A stretch of 25,166 nucleotides of DNA. Source: an uncultured Curvibacter sp. GTDB taxonomy: Bacteria; Pseudomonadota; Gammaproteobacteria; Burkholderiales; Burkholderiaceae. Position 1 is the stretch's first letter, and every line of letters starts with the position of its first letter. The notes below the pieces were generated by a model that was given only the letters and a program-made list of their open reading frames with translations, had not been told where the DNA came from and did not search any database. The stretch is from contig CAMLNH010000004.1 in assembly GCA_946481355.1 (NCBI GenBank), positions 1-25,166 on the forward strand. The letters are read 5' to 3'. Shown one piece after another: positions 7,096 to 14,610 of the stretch. The position numbers and the translations under genes are program-made.

Positions 7096-7971
7096 ATGAA
7101 GATCCATTTCTGTGGCGTCGGCAAGATGGGCCTGCCCATGGCGGGCCATCTGGCCGCAGCCGGCCATGAACTCACCGTCGGTGACCCCAGCGCTGAGCGC
7201 CTCGCGCTCGCGCGCCAGCAGGGCCTGGCGGTGGCCGAAGAAGAACGTCAGGCCATGGCCGCGGCCCATGTGATCTTCTCTTCGCTGCCCAACGATGGCG
7301 CGTTGCGCACGGTGGCTGCCGTGCTGGCCGGCGCGGCACGGCCCGGCACCACCTATGTGGATACCAGCACGGTGTCACCCCAGGCCTCGGCCCAGGTGGC
7401 CCAGGTGCTGGAGGCCCGGGGCATCGTCTACGTGCGCTGCGCTGTCTCGGGCAACAACAAGATGGCCGAGGCGGCCCAGCTCACGGTGCTGGCCTCGGGG
7501 CCGCGCGCGGGTTACGACCGCATGCTGCCCCTGCTCGAACGCCTGGGCCCGACCCAGTTCTACCTGGGCGATGCCGAGCAGGCGCGCCTGATGAAGCTGG
7601 TCGTCAACCTGATGATCGCGCAGACCAGCGCCATGCTGGCCGAGGCCCTGACCCTGGGCCGCAAGGGCGGGCTGGACTGGCAGGCCATGTGGCAGGTGCT
7701 CACGGCCAGTGCCGTGGCCTCGCCCATCCTCAAGGCCAAGTCCATGCAGCTGGCGCAGCGCGACTTCACGCCCACCTTCACCGTCGAGCAGATGATCAAG
7801 GACCTGGATCTGATCCTCGGCGCTGGCCGCGCCGTTGATGCACCCTTGCCGCAGACCACCATGACCCGAGGCCTCATGCACGAGGCACTGACGCGCGGGC
7901 TGGGGCAGGAAGACTATGCTGCCATCCTCAAGGTGCTGGAGCAGGACGCGCGCCTGCCCGGCACACCCTGA
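7096..7971 (+). CDS. NAD(P)-dependent beta-hydroxyacid dehydrogenase (3-hydroxyisobutyrate dehydrogenase family)
   Basis: This 291-residue protein has an N-terminal Rossmann domain with GVGKMGLPMAGHL (7-19) and a C-terminal helical domain. The family catalytic lysine is K167, followed by N171 (MKLVVNLMI). The substrate loop, normally near D-APVSGG, reads RCAVSGNNK (114-122), so the second glycine is replaced by asparagine and the substrate may be unusual. The family oxidises or reduces small beta-hydroxyacids or semialdehydes with NAD(H) or NADP(H). The ATG at 7096 was preferred over an upstream GTG because the Rossmann strand starts there and GGGAGA precedes it. It lies 21 bases before the maleylacetate reductase, which implies a shared pathway. 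The true substrate is unknown. Confidence 0.85.
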   Translation: MKIHFCGVGKMGLPMAGHLAAAGHELTVGDPSAERLALARQQGLAVAEEERQAMAAAHVIFSSLPNDGALRTVAAVLAGAARPGTTYVDTSTVSPQASAQVAQVLEARGIVYVRCAVSGNNKMAEAAQLTVLASGPRAGYDRMLPLLERLGPTQFYLGDAEQARLMKLVVNLMIAQTSAMLAEALTLGRKGGLDWQAMWQVLTASAVASPILKAKSMQLAQRDFTPTFTVEQMIKDLDLILGAGRAVDAPLPQTTMTRGLMHEALTRGLGQEDYAAILKVLEQDARLPGTP

Positions 7972-7992
7972 TCCCTGAGCCGGAGTCGAGAT

Positions 7993-9051
7993 TTGTTGCC
8001 CTTTGTCTATACCGCCCAGCCCGCGCGCGTCATCTTTGGCGCGGGTTCCCTGTCGCAGCTGGCCCGGGAGATCGATGCCCTGGGCGCGAAAAAAGCCCTG
8101 GTGCTGTCCACGCCCGAGCAACGCGCTTCGGCCGAGAAGGTGGCCGGCATGCTGGGTGCGCGCGCGGCCGGCGTGTACGACCGCGCCGTCATGCACGTGC
8201 CGCTGGAGACCGCGCGCGAGGCGCGTGAGGTGGCCCGCCAGCTCGGCGCCGACTGTGCGGTCGCCATCGGCGGCGGCTCCACCACGGGCCTGGGCAAGGC
8301 CATCGCGCTCGATTCGGGCCTGCCCATCCTGGCCATTCCCACCACCTATGCCGGCTCCGAGATGACGCCCATCTACGGCCTGACCGAAGGCGGCCTCAAG
8401 AAGACCGGGCGCGACCTGCGTGTGCTGCCGCGTACCGTGATCTATGACCCCGAGCTCACGCTGAGCCTGCCGGTGGGCCTGAGTGTCACCAGCGGCATCA
8501 ATGCCATCGCGCACGCGGCCGAAGGCCTGTACGCCGTGGACCACAACCCCATCATGGACCTGATGGCCGAGGAGGGCATTGCCGCGCTCGGCCGCGCACT
8601 GCCGGCCATCGTGAAGGATGCGCGCGACGTCGATGCCCGTGGCGACGCGCTCTACGGCGCCTGGCTCTGCGGCACCGTGCTGGGCCACGTGGGCATGGCA
8701 CTGCACCACAAGCTTTGTCACACCCTGGGCGGCAGCTTCAACCTGCCGCATGCCGAGACCCACACCATCGTGCTGCCGCACGCCCTGGCCTACAACAGCA
8801 TGCACGCGCCCCAGGCCATGGCGCGCATCCGGCGCGCGCTGGGCGGCGCCTCGGCGGCCCAGGCCGTCTACGACCTCGCGAAGAACAATGGTGCCCCCGT
8901 GGCCCTGCGCGAACTCGGCGTGCAGGCGGCCGATCTGGACCGGGCCTGCGAGATCGCGCTGCAGAACCAGTACCCCAACCCGCGTCCGCTGGAGCGCGCG
9001 GCCATCCGCGAGCTGCTGCAGAACGCCTGGGAGGGTGCGCGGCCGGAGTAG
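7993..9051 (+). CDS. Maleylacetate reductase
   Basis: This 352-residue protein belongs to the iron-type alcohol dehydrogenase superfamily, maleylacetate reductase group. NAD-binding residues lie in IGGGSTTGLGKAIAL (GGGST at 93-97). The subgroup signature PTTYAGSEMTPIYG starts at 116, and the histidine-rich region includes H174, H238, H239, H243 (MALHHKLCHTLGGSFNLPHAETH) and H253. The enzyme reduces maleylacetate to 3-oxoadipate in the cytoplasm, which links the hydroxyquinol dioxygenase to pcaIJF. It starts with TTG at 7993 after GGAG at 7982-7985; a second TTG follows immediately. Length is normal for the family. It is probably cotranscribed with the dehydrogenase upstream. Confidence 0.93.
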   Translation: MLPFVYTAQPARVIFGAGSLSQLAREIDALGAKKALVLSTPEQRASAEKVAGMLGARAAGVYDRAVMHVPLETAREAREVARQLGADCAVAIGGGSTTGLGKAIALDSGLPILAIPTTYAGSEMTPIYGLTEGGLKKTGRDLRVLPRTVIYDPELTLSLPVGLSVTSGINAIAHAAEGLYAVDHNPIMDLMAEEGIAALGRALPAIVKDARDVDARGDALYGAWLCGTVLGHVGMALHHKLCHTLGGSFNLPHAETHTIVLPHALAYNSMHAPQAMARIRRALGGASAAQAVYDLAKNNGAPVALRELGVQAADLDRACEIALQNQYPNPRPLERAAIRELLQNAWEGARPE

Positions 9052-9174
9052 TCAGGACTTCGGGCCACGCGTGAACAGGCGGATGAAGAACACCGCCATG
9101 CCGAGCATGAAGGCAATGCCGATGATGCTCATGAGGCCGTAATCGGTGAAGAACAGATCCTGGATCAGTTTCAT
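9052..9174 (-). CDS. DUF3149 family single-pass miniprotein
   Basis: Reading the minus strand from 9174 gives a 40-residue protein, starting MKLIQDLFFTDYGLMSIIGI and ending FTRGPKS. It has one membrane segment (about 14-33) and a short basic tail. The 'LFxTDYGLMS' start, the FMLGMxVFF segment and the size match DUF3149 miniproteins of betaproteobacteria, as I recall them. A GGAG lies six bases before the ATG. Function is unknown. The stop lies one base past the maleylacetate reductase stop on the other strand. The prenyltransferase gene is upstream on the same strand, 91 bases away. Confidence 0.82.
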   Translation of the reverse strand: MKLIQDLFFTDYGLMSIIGIAFMLGMAVFFIRLFTRGPKS

Positions 9175-9265
9175 GGGGACTCCGTGTCGCCCGAGGGGCG
9201 CAGCGCCATCCTGCCATCGCCGCGGCGGCTGGCACTGATGTGGATCAAAGGGCCGGCGCGTTCCC

Positions 9266-10195
9266 TCAGCCGAGCACCATGGCGGCGAAGCCCGCCGTCA
9301 TGGCCAGCCCGTGCACCAGGGCGGTGGCGATCGTCAGCACGATGGCCGGCCGCAGGCCCTGCGGCGCCAGGGCGTGCCGCCACAGCTGCCAGGCTGCGAC
9401 CAGCATCAGGGGCAGGGACAGCAGACCCCAGAGTGCGGGCTCGGGCTGGTACAGCAGCCAGACGCCGCCCGCCAGCCAGAGGTGCGCCAGACAGCCGATG
9501 AGCAGATAGGCCAGGGCCGTGCCACGCGGCCCCAGCCGTACCGCCAGCGTGCGCTTGCCCACCTGCGCATCGGCCACGGCGTCCGGCAGGCCGTTGATCA
9601 GCAGGATGTTGGCGACCAGCAGCGCGAAGCTCACCGAGGTGAGCACGGGGATGATGAAGACCGTGCCACGCTGGACCGCGTCGGCGCCGATCACCACCAA
9701 CGACCAGACCAGGGCGACCACCAGCTCACCCAGGCCACGCGTCATCAAGGCCAGTGGCGGCGCGGAGTAGGCCCAGAGCAGCAGCAGGCCCGCCAGGCCC
9801 AGCACGATGACCCAGCCCGTGGTCTTCACGGCCAGCAGCAGGCCCGCCGCCGCCAGCAGGAAGGCGAGCAGGCGGAACAGCTCGCGGGTCTGCCCGCGCG
9901 TGACCTCGCCGCGCTGGATCAGCCCGGCGCCGCCCGTGTATGGATGCAGGCCCCCGGTGTTGGCGGCGTCGGCGCCGTTGAGGGCATCGTGGTAGTCGTT
10001 GAGCACATTGCCGGCCGCATGGGCCATGCAGGCCAGCAAGGTCGTGGCCAGGGCGCTGGTGATGTGAGGGCCATGGCCGCAGGCGGCAGCAATGGCGATA
10101 CCCAGCAGACAGGCCACCACGGTGATGAGCAGAAAGCCCGGGCGCGTCATCCGCCACAACGTTGCGATGGATGGGGTGGGGGGAGATGAGGACAT
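9266..10195 (-). CDS. UbiA-superfamily prenyltransferase, MenA-like
   Basis: This protein of about 309 residues is an integral membrane prenyltransferase with about eight hydrophobic segments. Both aspartate-rich motifs are present: NDYHD at 66-70 and DAVAD at 205-209, the latter in INGLPDAVADAQVGKRTLAV, which resembles MenA more than UbiA. MenA transfers a polyprenyl chain to 1,4-dihydroxy-2-naphthoate. No other menaquinone genes are visible, so the aromatic acceptor is uncertain. The ATG at 10195 was chosen over a TTG at 10228 because the LWRMTRPGFLL start of the family is close behind it; no strong ribosome binding site decides. The gene is divergent from ohrR. Confidence 0.85.
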   Translation of the reverse strand: MSSSPPTPSIATLWRMTRPGFLLITVVACLLGIAIAAACGHGPHITSALATTLLACMAHAAGNVLNDYHDALNGADAANTGGLHPYTGGAGLIQRGEVTRGQTRELFRLLAFLLAAAGLLLAVKTTGWVIVLGLAGLLLLWAYSAPPLALMTRGLGELVVALVWSLVVIGADAVQRGTVFIIPVLTSVSFALLVANILLINGLPDAVADAQVGKRTLAVRLGPRGTALAYLLIGCLAHLWLAGGVWLLYQPEPALWGLLSLPLMLVAAWQLWRHALAPQGLRPAIVLTIATALVHGLAMTAGFAAMVLG

Positions 10196-10308
10196 GGCCG
10201 TGGGTGCGGGGATGGCTCGATCATACAAACCCCAATGGGTATCAGGCGCTGGCGCATGGGCTTGGCATGACCTGGATCAACTGAGGGCTATTCATTTATA
10301 AATTACAC

Positions 10309-10321
10309 ACAATTTAATTGT
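10309..10321. promoter_or_regulatory. Candidate OhrR operator
   Basis: A perfect 13-base palindrome, ACAATT-T-AATTGT, lies 17 bases before the ohrR start in an AT-rich patch. It resembles the AT-rich dyads described for OhrR. A TATAAA stretch at 10297-10302 just upstream could be the -10 box, so a bound repressor would block RNA polymerase. Autoregulation of ohrR-ohr is inferred from this position. Confidence 0.72.
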
Positions 10322-10338
10322 CATCAATAATTCAGCCC

Positions 10339-10788
10339 ATGCCGAACAAGACGTTCACCCCCGACCAGATGCTGCAGCTCGATCGCCAGCTCTGCTTTGC
10401 GCTCTATTCCGCCTCGCACGCCATGTCCAAGGCCTACAAGCCGCATCTGGATGCGCTAGGGCTGACCTACCCGCAGTACGTGACCATGCTCGTGCTGTGG
10501 GAGCGCGACGGGCTGACCGTCTCCGAGGTCGGAGAACGCCTCCATCTCGATTCGGGCACGCTCACGCCTTTGCTCAAGCGGCTGGAAGCCGCGGGTTACA
10601 TCAGCCGTCTGCGTGACGTGGCCGATGAGCGCCGCGTACTGATCCAGCTGACCGCTGCCGGGCGCAAGCTCAAGACCAAGGCCGCGCCCATCCCCGGCTG
10701 CATGTTCGAAGCCATGCAGGGCACCCAGGCTGAGCTGGGCGCATTGACCCGCCAGGTCCAGCAGCTGCGCGATCGCCTGCAGGCCTGA
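10339..10788 (+). CDS. ohrR: Organic hydroperoxide-sensing MarR-type repressor
   Basis: This 149-residue protein is an OhrR. The N-terminal [13 protein letters not shown] block carries the sensing cysteine C19, followed by the conserved tyrosines Y33 and Y44. The winged helix (about 58-105) includes [25 protein letters not shown] and the [10 protein letters not shown] wing. A second cysteine, C121 (IPGCMFEA), marks the two-cysteine type in which oxidation gives a disulfide, as described for Xanthomonas OhrR. Oxidation by organic hydroperoxides releases DNA and derepresses ohr. The ATG at 10339 was preferred to an upstream TTG at 10318 inside the operator. The ohr gene follows after 42 bases with no terminator between. 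Confidence 0.93.
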   Translation: MPNKTFTPDQMLQLDRQLCFALYSASHAMSKAYKPHLDALGLTYPQYVTMLVLWERDGLTVSEVGERLHLDSGTLTPLLKRLEAAGYISRLRDVADERRVLIQLTAAGRKLKTKAAPIPGCMFEAMQGTQAELGALTRQVQQLRDRLQA

Positions 10789-10830
10789 GTTTCCAGTTCC
10801 CTTTCCCTCAACCACCACCAGGAGCTCACC

Positions 10831-11259
10831 ATGCCCACCATCCTCGAAAAAGTTGTCTACACCGCCAAGGCCCACACCACGGGTGGCCGCGACGGCCGTT
10901 CCACCAGCGACGACGGCCTGCTCGACGTCAAGCTGTCCCCGCCCAAGGCCATGGGCGGCGCCGGCGGTGCGACCAACCCCGAGCAGCTGTTCGCGGCTGG
11001 CTACTCGGCCTGCTTCATGGGCGCGCTCAAGCACGTGGCCGGCATGAAGAAGATCGCTGTGCCCGCTGATGCGGCCATCGACGCCGAAGTGGACATCGGC
11101 CCCATCCCTCAGGGTTTCGGCATTGCCGCGCGTCTGGCGATCAGCCTGCCGGGCATGGACCGCGCCGTGGCGCAGGATCTGGTGGACACCGCCCACAAGG
11201 TCTGCCCCTACTCCAACGCCACCCGCGGCAACATCGTTGTCGACCTGCGTCTGGTCTGA
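10831..11259 (+). CDS. ohr: Organic hydroperoxide resistance peroxidase
   Basis: This 142-residue protein is an Ohr peroxidase of the OsmC superfamily. The catalytic pair is C61 (AAGYSACFMGAL) and C125 (HKVCPYSNATRGNIVV), and the catalytic arginine and glutamate are R20 (TTGGRDG) and E51 (TNPEQLFAAG). It reduces organic and fatty-acid hydroperoxides, in characterised members with lipoyl-dependent recycling. Length is standard. An AGGAG precedes the ATG. It forms an operon with ohrR and ends at a terminator. Placement inside an aromatic catabolic region may reflect the need to detoxify peroxides, but the pair is common in this group and may be unrelated to the pathway. Confidence 0.95.
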   Translation: MPTILEKVVYTAKAHTTGGRDGRSTSDDGLLDVKLSPPKAMGGAGGATNPEQLFAAGYSACFMGALKHVAGMKKIAVPADAAIDAEVDIGPIPQGFGIAARLAISLPGMDRAVAQDLVDTAHKVCPYSNATRGNIVVDLRLV

Positions 11260-11280
11260 GCCGCGCTCGTCGCGAAAGAG

Positions 11281-11304
11281 AAAGGGGCCGTGAGGCCCTT
11301 TTTT
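11281..11304 (+). terminator. Rho-independent terminator after ohr
   Basis: A 5-bp GC stem (GGGCC at 11285-11289, GGCCC at 11294-11298) with a GTGA loop is flanked by AAA and followed by six T. The T-tract touches the stop codon of the convergent monooxygenase gene at 11304-11306. Confidence 0.8.
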
Positions 11305-13007
11305 CATGCGCCGGTCGGCACCTGTCCGCTGGCGCGTTCCAGCACGGAGGCCGCTGCATCAGCGTCGTGGCCGCGCCAGGCCACGATCTGGTCCGGCCGG
11401 ATCAGGGCCAGTGGCGCCTCGTAGAGCGCATGCAGCTCGGGCGCCTCATGGCGCACCACGCGCAGGTCCAGGCCCATCGTTCGCGCCGCCTGTGCGAAGG
11501 GCGCTGTGTCCGGCGCCTGGGGGCCGAGTGCGAGCAGTGTCCATTCGAAGTGCAAGCTGTCGTAGAGCGAGCGCCCGTCGGCCAGCCAGGCGTGTGGCGG
11601 GCGCCCGCCCGGGCAGGCCGTGGGCGTGTAGCTGTTGGCCGTGTCGGGCGGCGGCTGGCTGCCGTCGGGCACGATCAGGGGCGAGCCGTCGTAGCGTCCG
11701 CCGAAGGTCACACCGGGGATGTTGAATTCCAGCCGGACGTGGCGGTTCAGATGCTCGCTGGCGGCTGCGCGTGCGGCTGCGCCGGTGGGCGTGTCGGCCT
11801 CGAGTTCCGGCGTGGCCGCAAACAGGCCCACGCTGTCGGCGAACTGGCGTGCATAGCCCGTGTTGCGCTGTGCCAGCGGCCGGCGCTCGGTCTCGTAGCT
11901 GTCGAGCAGTTGCCGCGGCGCCCGGCCCTGCAGCACATGGGCGAGCTTCCAGCCCAGGTTGACGGCATCTTCCACCGCGGTGTTGTAGCCCAAGCCACCC
12001 GTGGGCGTGAACAGATGGGCCGCGTCGCCGCCGATGAAGACGCGACCCTGCTGGAAGCGTTCGGCCACCAGGGCGTGGCCTGCGGTCCAGGTCAGCACCG
12101 ACAACACCTCGATGGGGATCTCGCGACCCATGGCCTCGGCGAAGATGCGACGCGCGTCGTTGGCGGTCCAGGCGTCCGCATCCTCGCCTTCGTGCACCGC
12201 TGCATGGAAGGCGAATTCGGTGCGGCCGTCCACCGAGGCCATGAAGGCGCGCCGACGGTGATTGACCGAGACATACATCCAGGCGCGCGCATGCGGAAAG
12301 ACGTCATGGAAGGCCGGGGCGCGCAGATAGACGGCAAACATCCTGCCGCCCATGAAGTCGCGTTTGAAGCCCGTGGCACCGCCCCAGGCGATGCCCAGAC
12401 GCTGGCGTACCGCGCTGCGCGCACCGTCCGCACCCACGAGGTAGGCCGCCTGCACACTGCGAACTGCGCCGTTGTCCAGCGAGCGGATGCTTGCCCGCAC
12501 GCAGGTTCCGTTGTCTTCGAAGTCGTCCAGTGCCCAGCCGTGCATCAACGGCACGCCGGGCAGCTGGCGGGCCTGTTCCAGCAGGATGGCCTCGACGAAC
12601 TTCTGTGAGACGCGGTGCGGCAGCTCGGCTGTGCTCCAGGAACCGCCCATGGATTTGACGGCCTGGCCCGCTTGCGCGGCCGTGGGCAGCTGCAGGCGTG
12701 CGAGCTCGTGGCCGCAGTAGCGCGTGAAGTAGGCGATGTCGGTCGGATGGTCGGGCGGCAGGCCCTGGGCGCGCACCGCGTCGGCAAAACCGTGACGCCG
12801 GAAGTGCTCCATGGTGCGGGCCTGGGTGGCGTTGGCCTGCGGGTTGAAGGCCGTGCCCGGCTTGGGCTCGACCAGCAGGCAGCGCACGCCGCGCTTGCCG
12901 AGCTCCAGTGCGAGCATCAGGCCGAAAGGGCCGCCGCCGGCGATCAGCACCTCGGTGGAGGTCGTGGTGTCACTGCCCGCAGCCCGGGACGATAATGGTG
13001 CCGTCAT
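11304..13007 (-). CDS. FAD-dependent aromatic hydroxylase (group A flavoprotein monooxygenase, PheA/TfdB/MhpA-like)
   Basis: This 567-residue protein has the three group A motifs. The FAD-binding GGGPFG is at 24-29, with E47 closing the Rossmann strand. The DG motif is at D194-G195 (YLVGADGARSAVRQRLG). The GD motif is at G327-D328 (RVFIGGDAAHLFTPTGG). The C-terminal 100 or so residues resemble the thioredoxin-like dimerisation domain of phenol and resorcinol hydroxylases. Such enzymes use NAD(P)H and O2 to add a hydroxyl group to phenols. In this context it may produce hydroxyquinol or a precursor, but the substrate cannot be read from the sequence. It is divergent from a MarR gene across 34 bases with a candidate operator. 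The ATG has AGGGG in front. Confidence 0.9.
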   Translation of the reverse strand: MTAPLSSRAAGSDTTTSTEVLIAGGGPFGLMLALELGKRGVRCLLVEPKPGTAFNPQANATQARTMEHFRRHGFADAVRAQGLPPDHPTDIAYFTRYCGHELARLQLPTAAQAGQAVKSMGGSWSTAELPHRVSQKFVEAILLEQARQLPGVPLMHGWALDDFEDNGTCVRASIRSLDNGAVRSVQAAYLVGADGARSAVRQRLGIAWGGATGFKRDFMGGRMFAVYLRAPAFHDVFPHARAWMYVSVNHRRRAFMASVDGRTEFAFHAAVHEGEDADAWTANDARRIFAEAMGREIPIEVLSVLTWTAGHALVAERFQQGRVFIGGDAAHLFTPTGGLGYNTAVEDAVNLGWKLAHVLQGRAPRQLLDSYETERRPLAQRNTGYARQFADSVGLFAATPELEADTPTGAAARAAASEHLNRHVRLEFNIPGVTFGGRYDGSPLIVPDGSQPPPDTANSYTPTACPGGRPPHAWLADGRSLYDSLHFEWTLLALGPQAPDTAPFAQAARTMGLDLRVVRHEAPELHALYEAPLALIRPDQIVAWRGHDADAAASVLERASGQVPTGA

Positions 13008-13020
13008 TGCAACCCCTATT

Positions 13021-13035
13021 TAGTTAGGTAACCAA
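13021..13035. promoter_or_regulatory. Candidate MarR operator between the monooxygenase and its regulator
   Basis: The 34-base gap contains GTTA-GG-TAAC at 13023-13032, flanked by a symmetric T and A one base further out. Short dyads of this kind are typical MarR targets. It overlaps the expected start region of both divergent genes, so repression of both is plausible. Confidence 0.5.
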
Positions 13036-13041
13036 AGTATC

Positions 13042-13542
13042 GTGAGTGTAGCGAAAAAGACGTCCGCTGTCCGCAAGCCCGCCGTCGATGGCTGGCGCCT
13101 GCACAACGCGGGCCGCATCCTCGGCAATGCCCTGATCCGTTTCGAGACCCGGGTGCTGGCCTTGATGGAGCAGGCCGGCTACACGCAGACCCGGCTCTCG
13201 CACGTGAACTTGACCCGCCACCTGGACCTGGAGGGCACGCGCATCACCGAGCTGGCGCGCCGCGCACGCATGACCAATGCGGCCATGACCGAGCTGATCG
13301 ACCAGTGCGAGCAACTGGGCCTGGTGCTGCGCGAGGCCGATCCGGCCGATGCGCGCGCGCGCGTGGTGCGTTTCACGGCGCAGGGGCGGCTGTGGCTGGC
13401 CGATTTCGGCAAGGCCTTGCGCAAGGCCGAGCGCGAACTGGTGCGTGAAATTGGCGAGTCCGCCGCTGCGGCCCTCTACGGCCCGCTGGCGGCGTATGCA
13501 GATGCGGTCCAGTCCATCGGACCGGGATCGACAGGCCGTTGA
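13042..13542 (+). CDS. MarR-family transcriptional regulator
   Basis: This 166-residue protein has a MarR fold. Helical dimerisation ends flank a winged helix-turn-helix at about 62-118: TRITELARRARMTNAAMTELIDQCEQLGLV, then the DPADARARVVRFTAQGR wing. MarR proteins usually repress an adjacent operon and release DNA on binding a phenolic ligand, so the divergent flavin monooxygenase is the likely target. The gene starts with GTG at 13042 and shows no clear ribosome binding site, so the transcript might be leaderless or nearly so. It ends 4 bases before the stop of the convergent LysR gene. Confidence 0.85.
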   Translation: MSVAKKTSAVRKPAVDGWRLHNAGRILGNALIRFETRVLALMEQAGYTQTRLSHVNLTRHLDLEGTRITELARRARMTNAAMTELIDQCEQLGLVLREADPADARARVVRFTAQGRLWLADFGKALRKAERELVREIGESAAAALYGPLAAYADAVQSIGPGSTGR

Positions 13543-13546
13543 GCTT

Positions 13547-14476
13547 TCAGCTCACGCCGAAACGGCCGGTCCACTTCTGCTCGTGGTTCATGCGCGCGAA
13601 GTGCTCGGCCATGAAGTCGATGAAGGTGCGCACCTTGGCCGAGAGGTGCTTGCGGCTGGGGTAGGCGAGGTTGATGGTCAGGCGCGGCAGGTCCCAGTCG
13701 TCGAGCACGGGGACCAGGCGGCCGGCCACCATGTCTTCGTAGACGATGTAGGCGGGCTGCACCAGGATGCCCAGGCCGTCGAGCGCGGCCGCGCGCAGGA
13801 TCTGGCCGTCGTTCGATTCGAGCAGTCCCTTGACGTGCACAGCCGTGGTCTCACCGTCGCGCGTGAAGCGCAGCTCGTTGGGGTTGTTGGCGTGGGTGTA
13901 GATCAGCAGCTGGTGCTGCTGCAGGTCTTCCAGCACCTGGGGGCGGCCGTGCCGCGCCAGGTAGCGCGGCGCGGCGACCAGGATGCGGCGCGTGGCGGCC
14001 AGACGCCGCACGGTGATGTTGGAGTCCGGCTCGAACTCGCGCGTGCGGATGGCCACGTCGATGTTGTTGTCGATGATGTCCAGGTAGCGGTTGGCCGCCT
14101 CCACGTGCACGCTGACGTTGGGGTAGCGCTGCGTGTACTCGCGTAGCAACGGCGCAATGTGCTGCATGGAAAAGGACAACGAGGCCGTGATGCGCAGTGT
14201 GCCTGTGGGGTTGAGCGTGCTGGCGTTGACGGCGTCTTCGGCGTCCTTGAGGTCGGCCAGCAGGGTCTTGGCGCGGCTGAAAAACTCCTGGCCGGTGTCG
14301 GTGAGGAAAAGTCGGCGCGTGTTGCGCTCCACCAGGCGGGCGGCCAGCCGGTCTTCGAGGGCCTGCAGGTGGCGGCTGGCGGCGGCATTGGACAGACCCA
14401 GCGCTTCGGCGGCACGGCTCAGGCTGCCGGTCTCGGCCACCTGAACAAAGAGCTGGATTTCTGCGAAGCGGTCCAC
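13547..14476 (-). CDS. LysR-family transcriptional regulator
   Basis: This 309-residue protein is a LysR regulator. The N-terminal helix-turn-helix (about 17-45) lies in FVQVAETGSLSRAAEALGLS and the following NAAASRHLQALE. The effector-binding domain runs from about residue 90 to the end. The GTG at 14476 was chosen because AGGAGA lies just before it and the protein then begins at the usual DRFAEIQLFVQVAE; a longer reading to 14554 adds an atypical N-terminus. It is divergent from the hydroxyquinol dioxygenase operon, the classic layout for a LysR activator. A candidate TTTC-N8-GAAA dyad and two GGACT/AGTCC inverted repeats lie in the shared gap. Confidence 0.92.
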   Translation of the reverse strand: MDRFAEIQLFVQVAETGSLSRAAEALGLSNAAASRHLQALEDRLAARLVERNTRRLFLTDTGQEFFSRAKTLLADLKDAEDAVNASTLNPTGTLRITASLSFSMQHIAPLLREYTQRYPNVSVHVEAANRYLDIIDNNIDVAIRTREFEPDSNITVRRLAATRRILVAAPRYLARHGRPQVLEDLQQHQLLIYTHANNPNELRFTRDGETTAVHVKGLLESNDGQILRAAALDGLGILVQPAYIVYEDMVAGRLVPVLDDWDLPRLTINLAYPSRKHLSAKVRTFIDFMAEHFARMNHEQKWTGRFGVS

Positions 14477-14490
14477 GGGGTCTCCTGCCC

Positions 14491-14577
14491 GGTACTGTAG
14501 TCCGGGTTTATTTCGCTGCGCGGAAAAGTCATTTGCGGCAGCGCGCTTCCCCAAATTGTCGAGGACTTTTACAGTCC
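14491..14577. promoter_or_regulatory. LysR/dioxygenase divergent control region with dyads
   Basis: The 134-base gap has three symmetric sites: GGTACT-GT-AGTCC at 14491-14503 (near-palindrome), TTTC-N8-GAAA at 14511-14526, and a perfect GGACT-TTTAC-AGTCC at 14563-14577. The first and third share half-sites and are spaced about 73 bases apart centre to centre, close to seven helical turns. Which protein binds them is unknown; LysR is the obvious candidate. Confidence 0.5.
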
Positions 14578-14610
14578 ACCGGATAGAGAGAACCCGCAGG
14601 AGACCCGCGC

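Noticed and set aside
7375..8805. 476-codon open frame on the minus strand across the dehydrogenase and maleylacetate reductase genes
   Set aside because: It spans two well-supported plus-strand genes and their gap and has no family features.
10226..10228. TTG start for the prenyltransferase and similar upstream TTG/GTG starts for ohrR (10318) and the HIBADH-like gene (7060)
   Set aside because: The ATG codons downstream match family N-termini, and for ohrR the earlier start lies within the candidate operator.
11367..12608. 413-codon open frame on the plus strand opposite the flavin monooxygenase
   Set aside because: The minus strand carries the three FAD monooxygenase motifs in order; the plus frame has none.
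14477..14554. N-terminal extension of the LysR protein to an ATG at 14554
   Set aside because: The GTG at 14476 has AGGAGA directly before it and yields the standard LysR N-terminus. The extension would cover the divergent control region.
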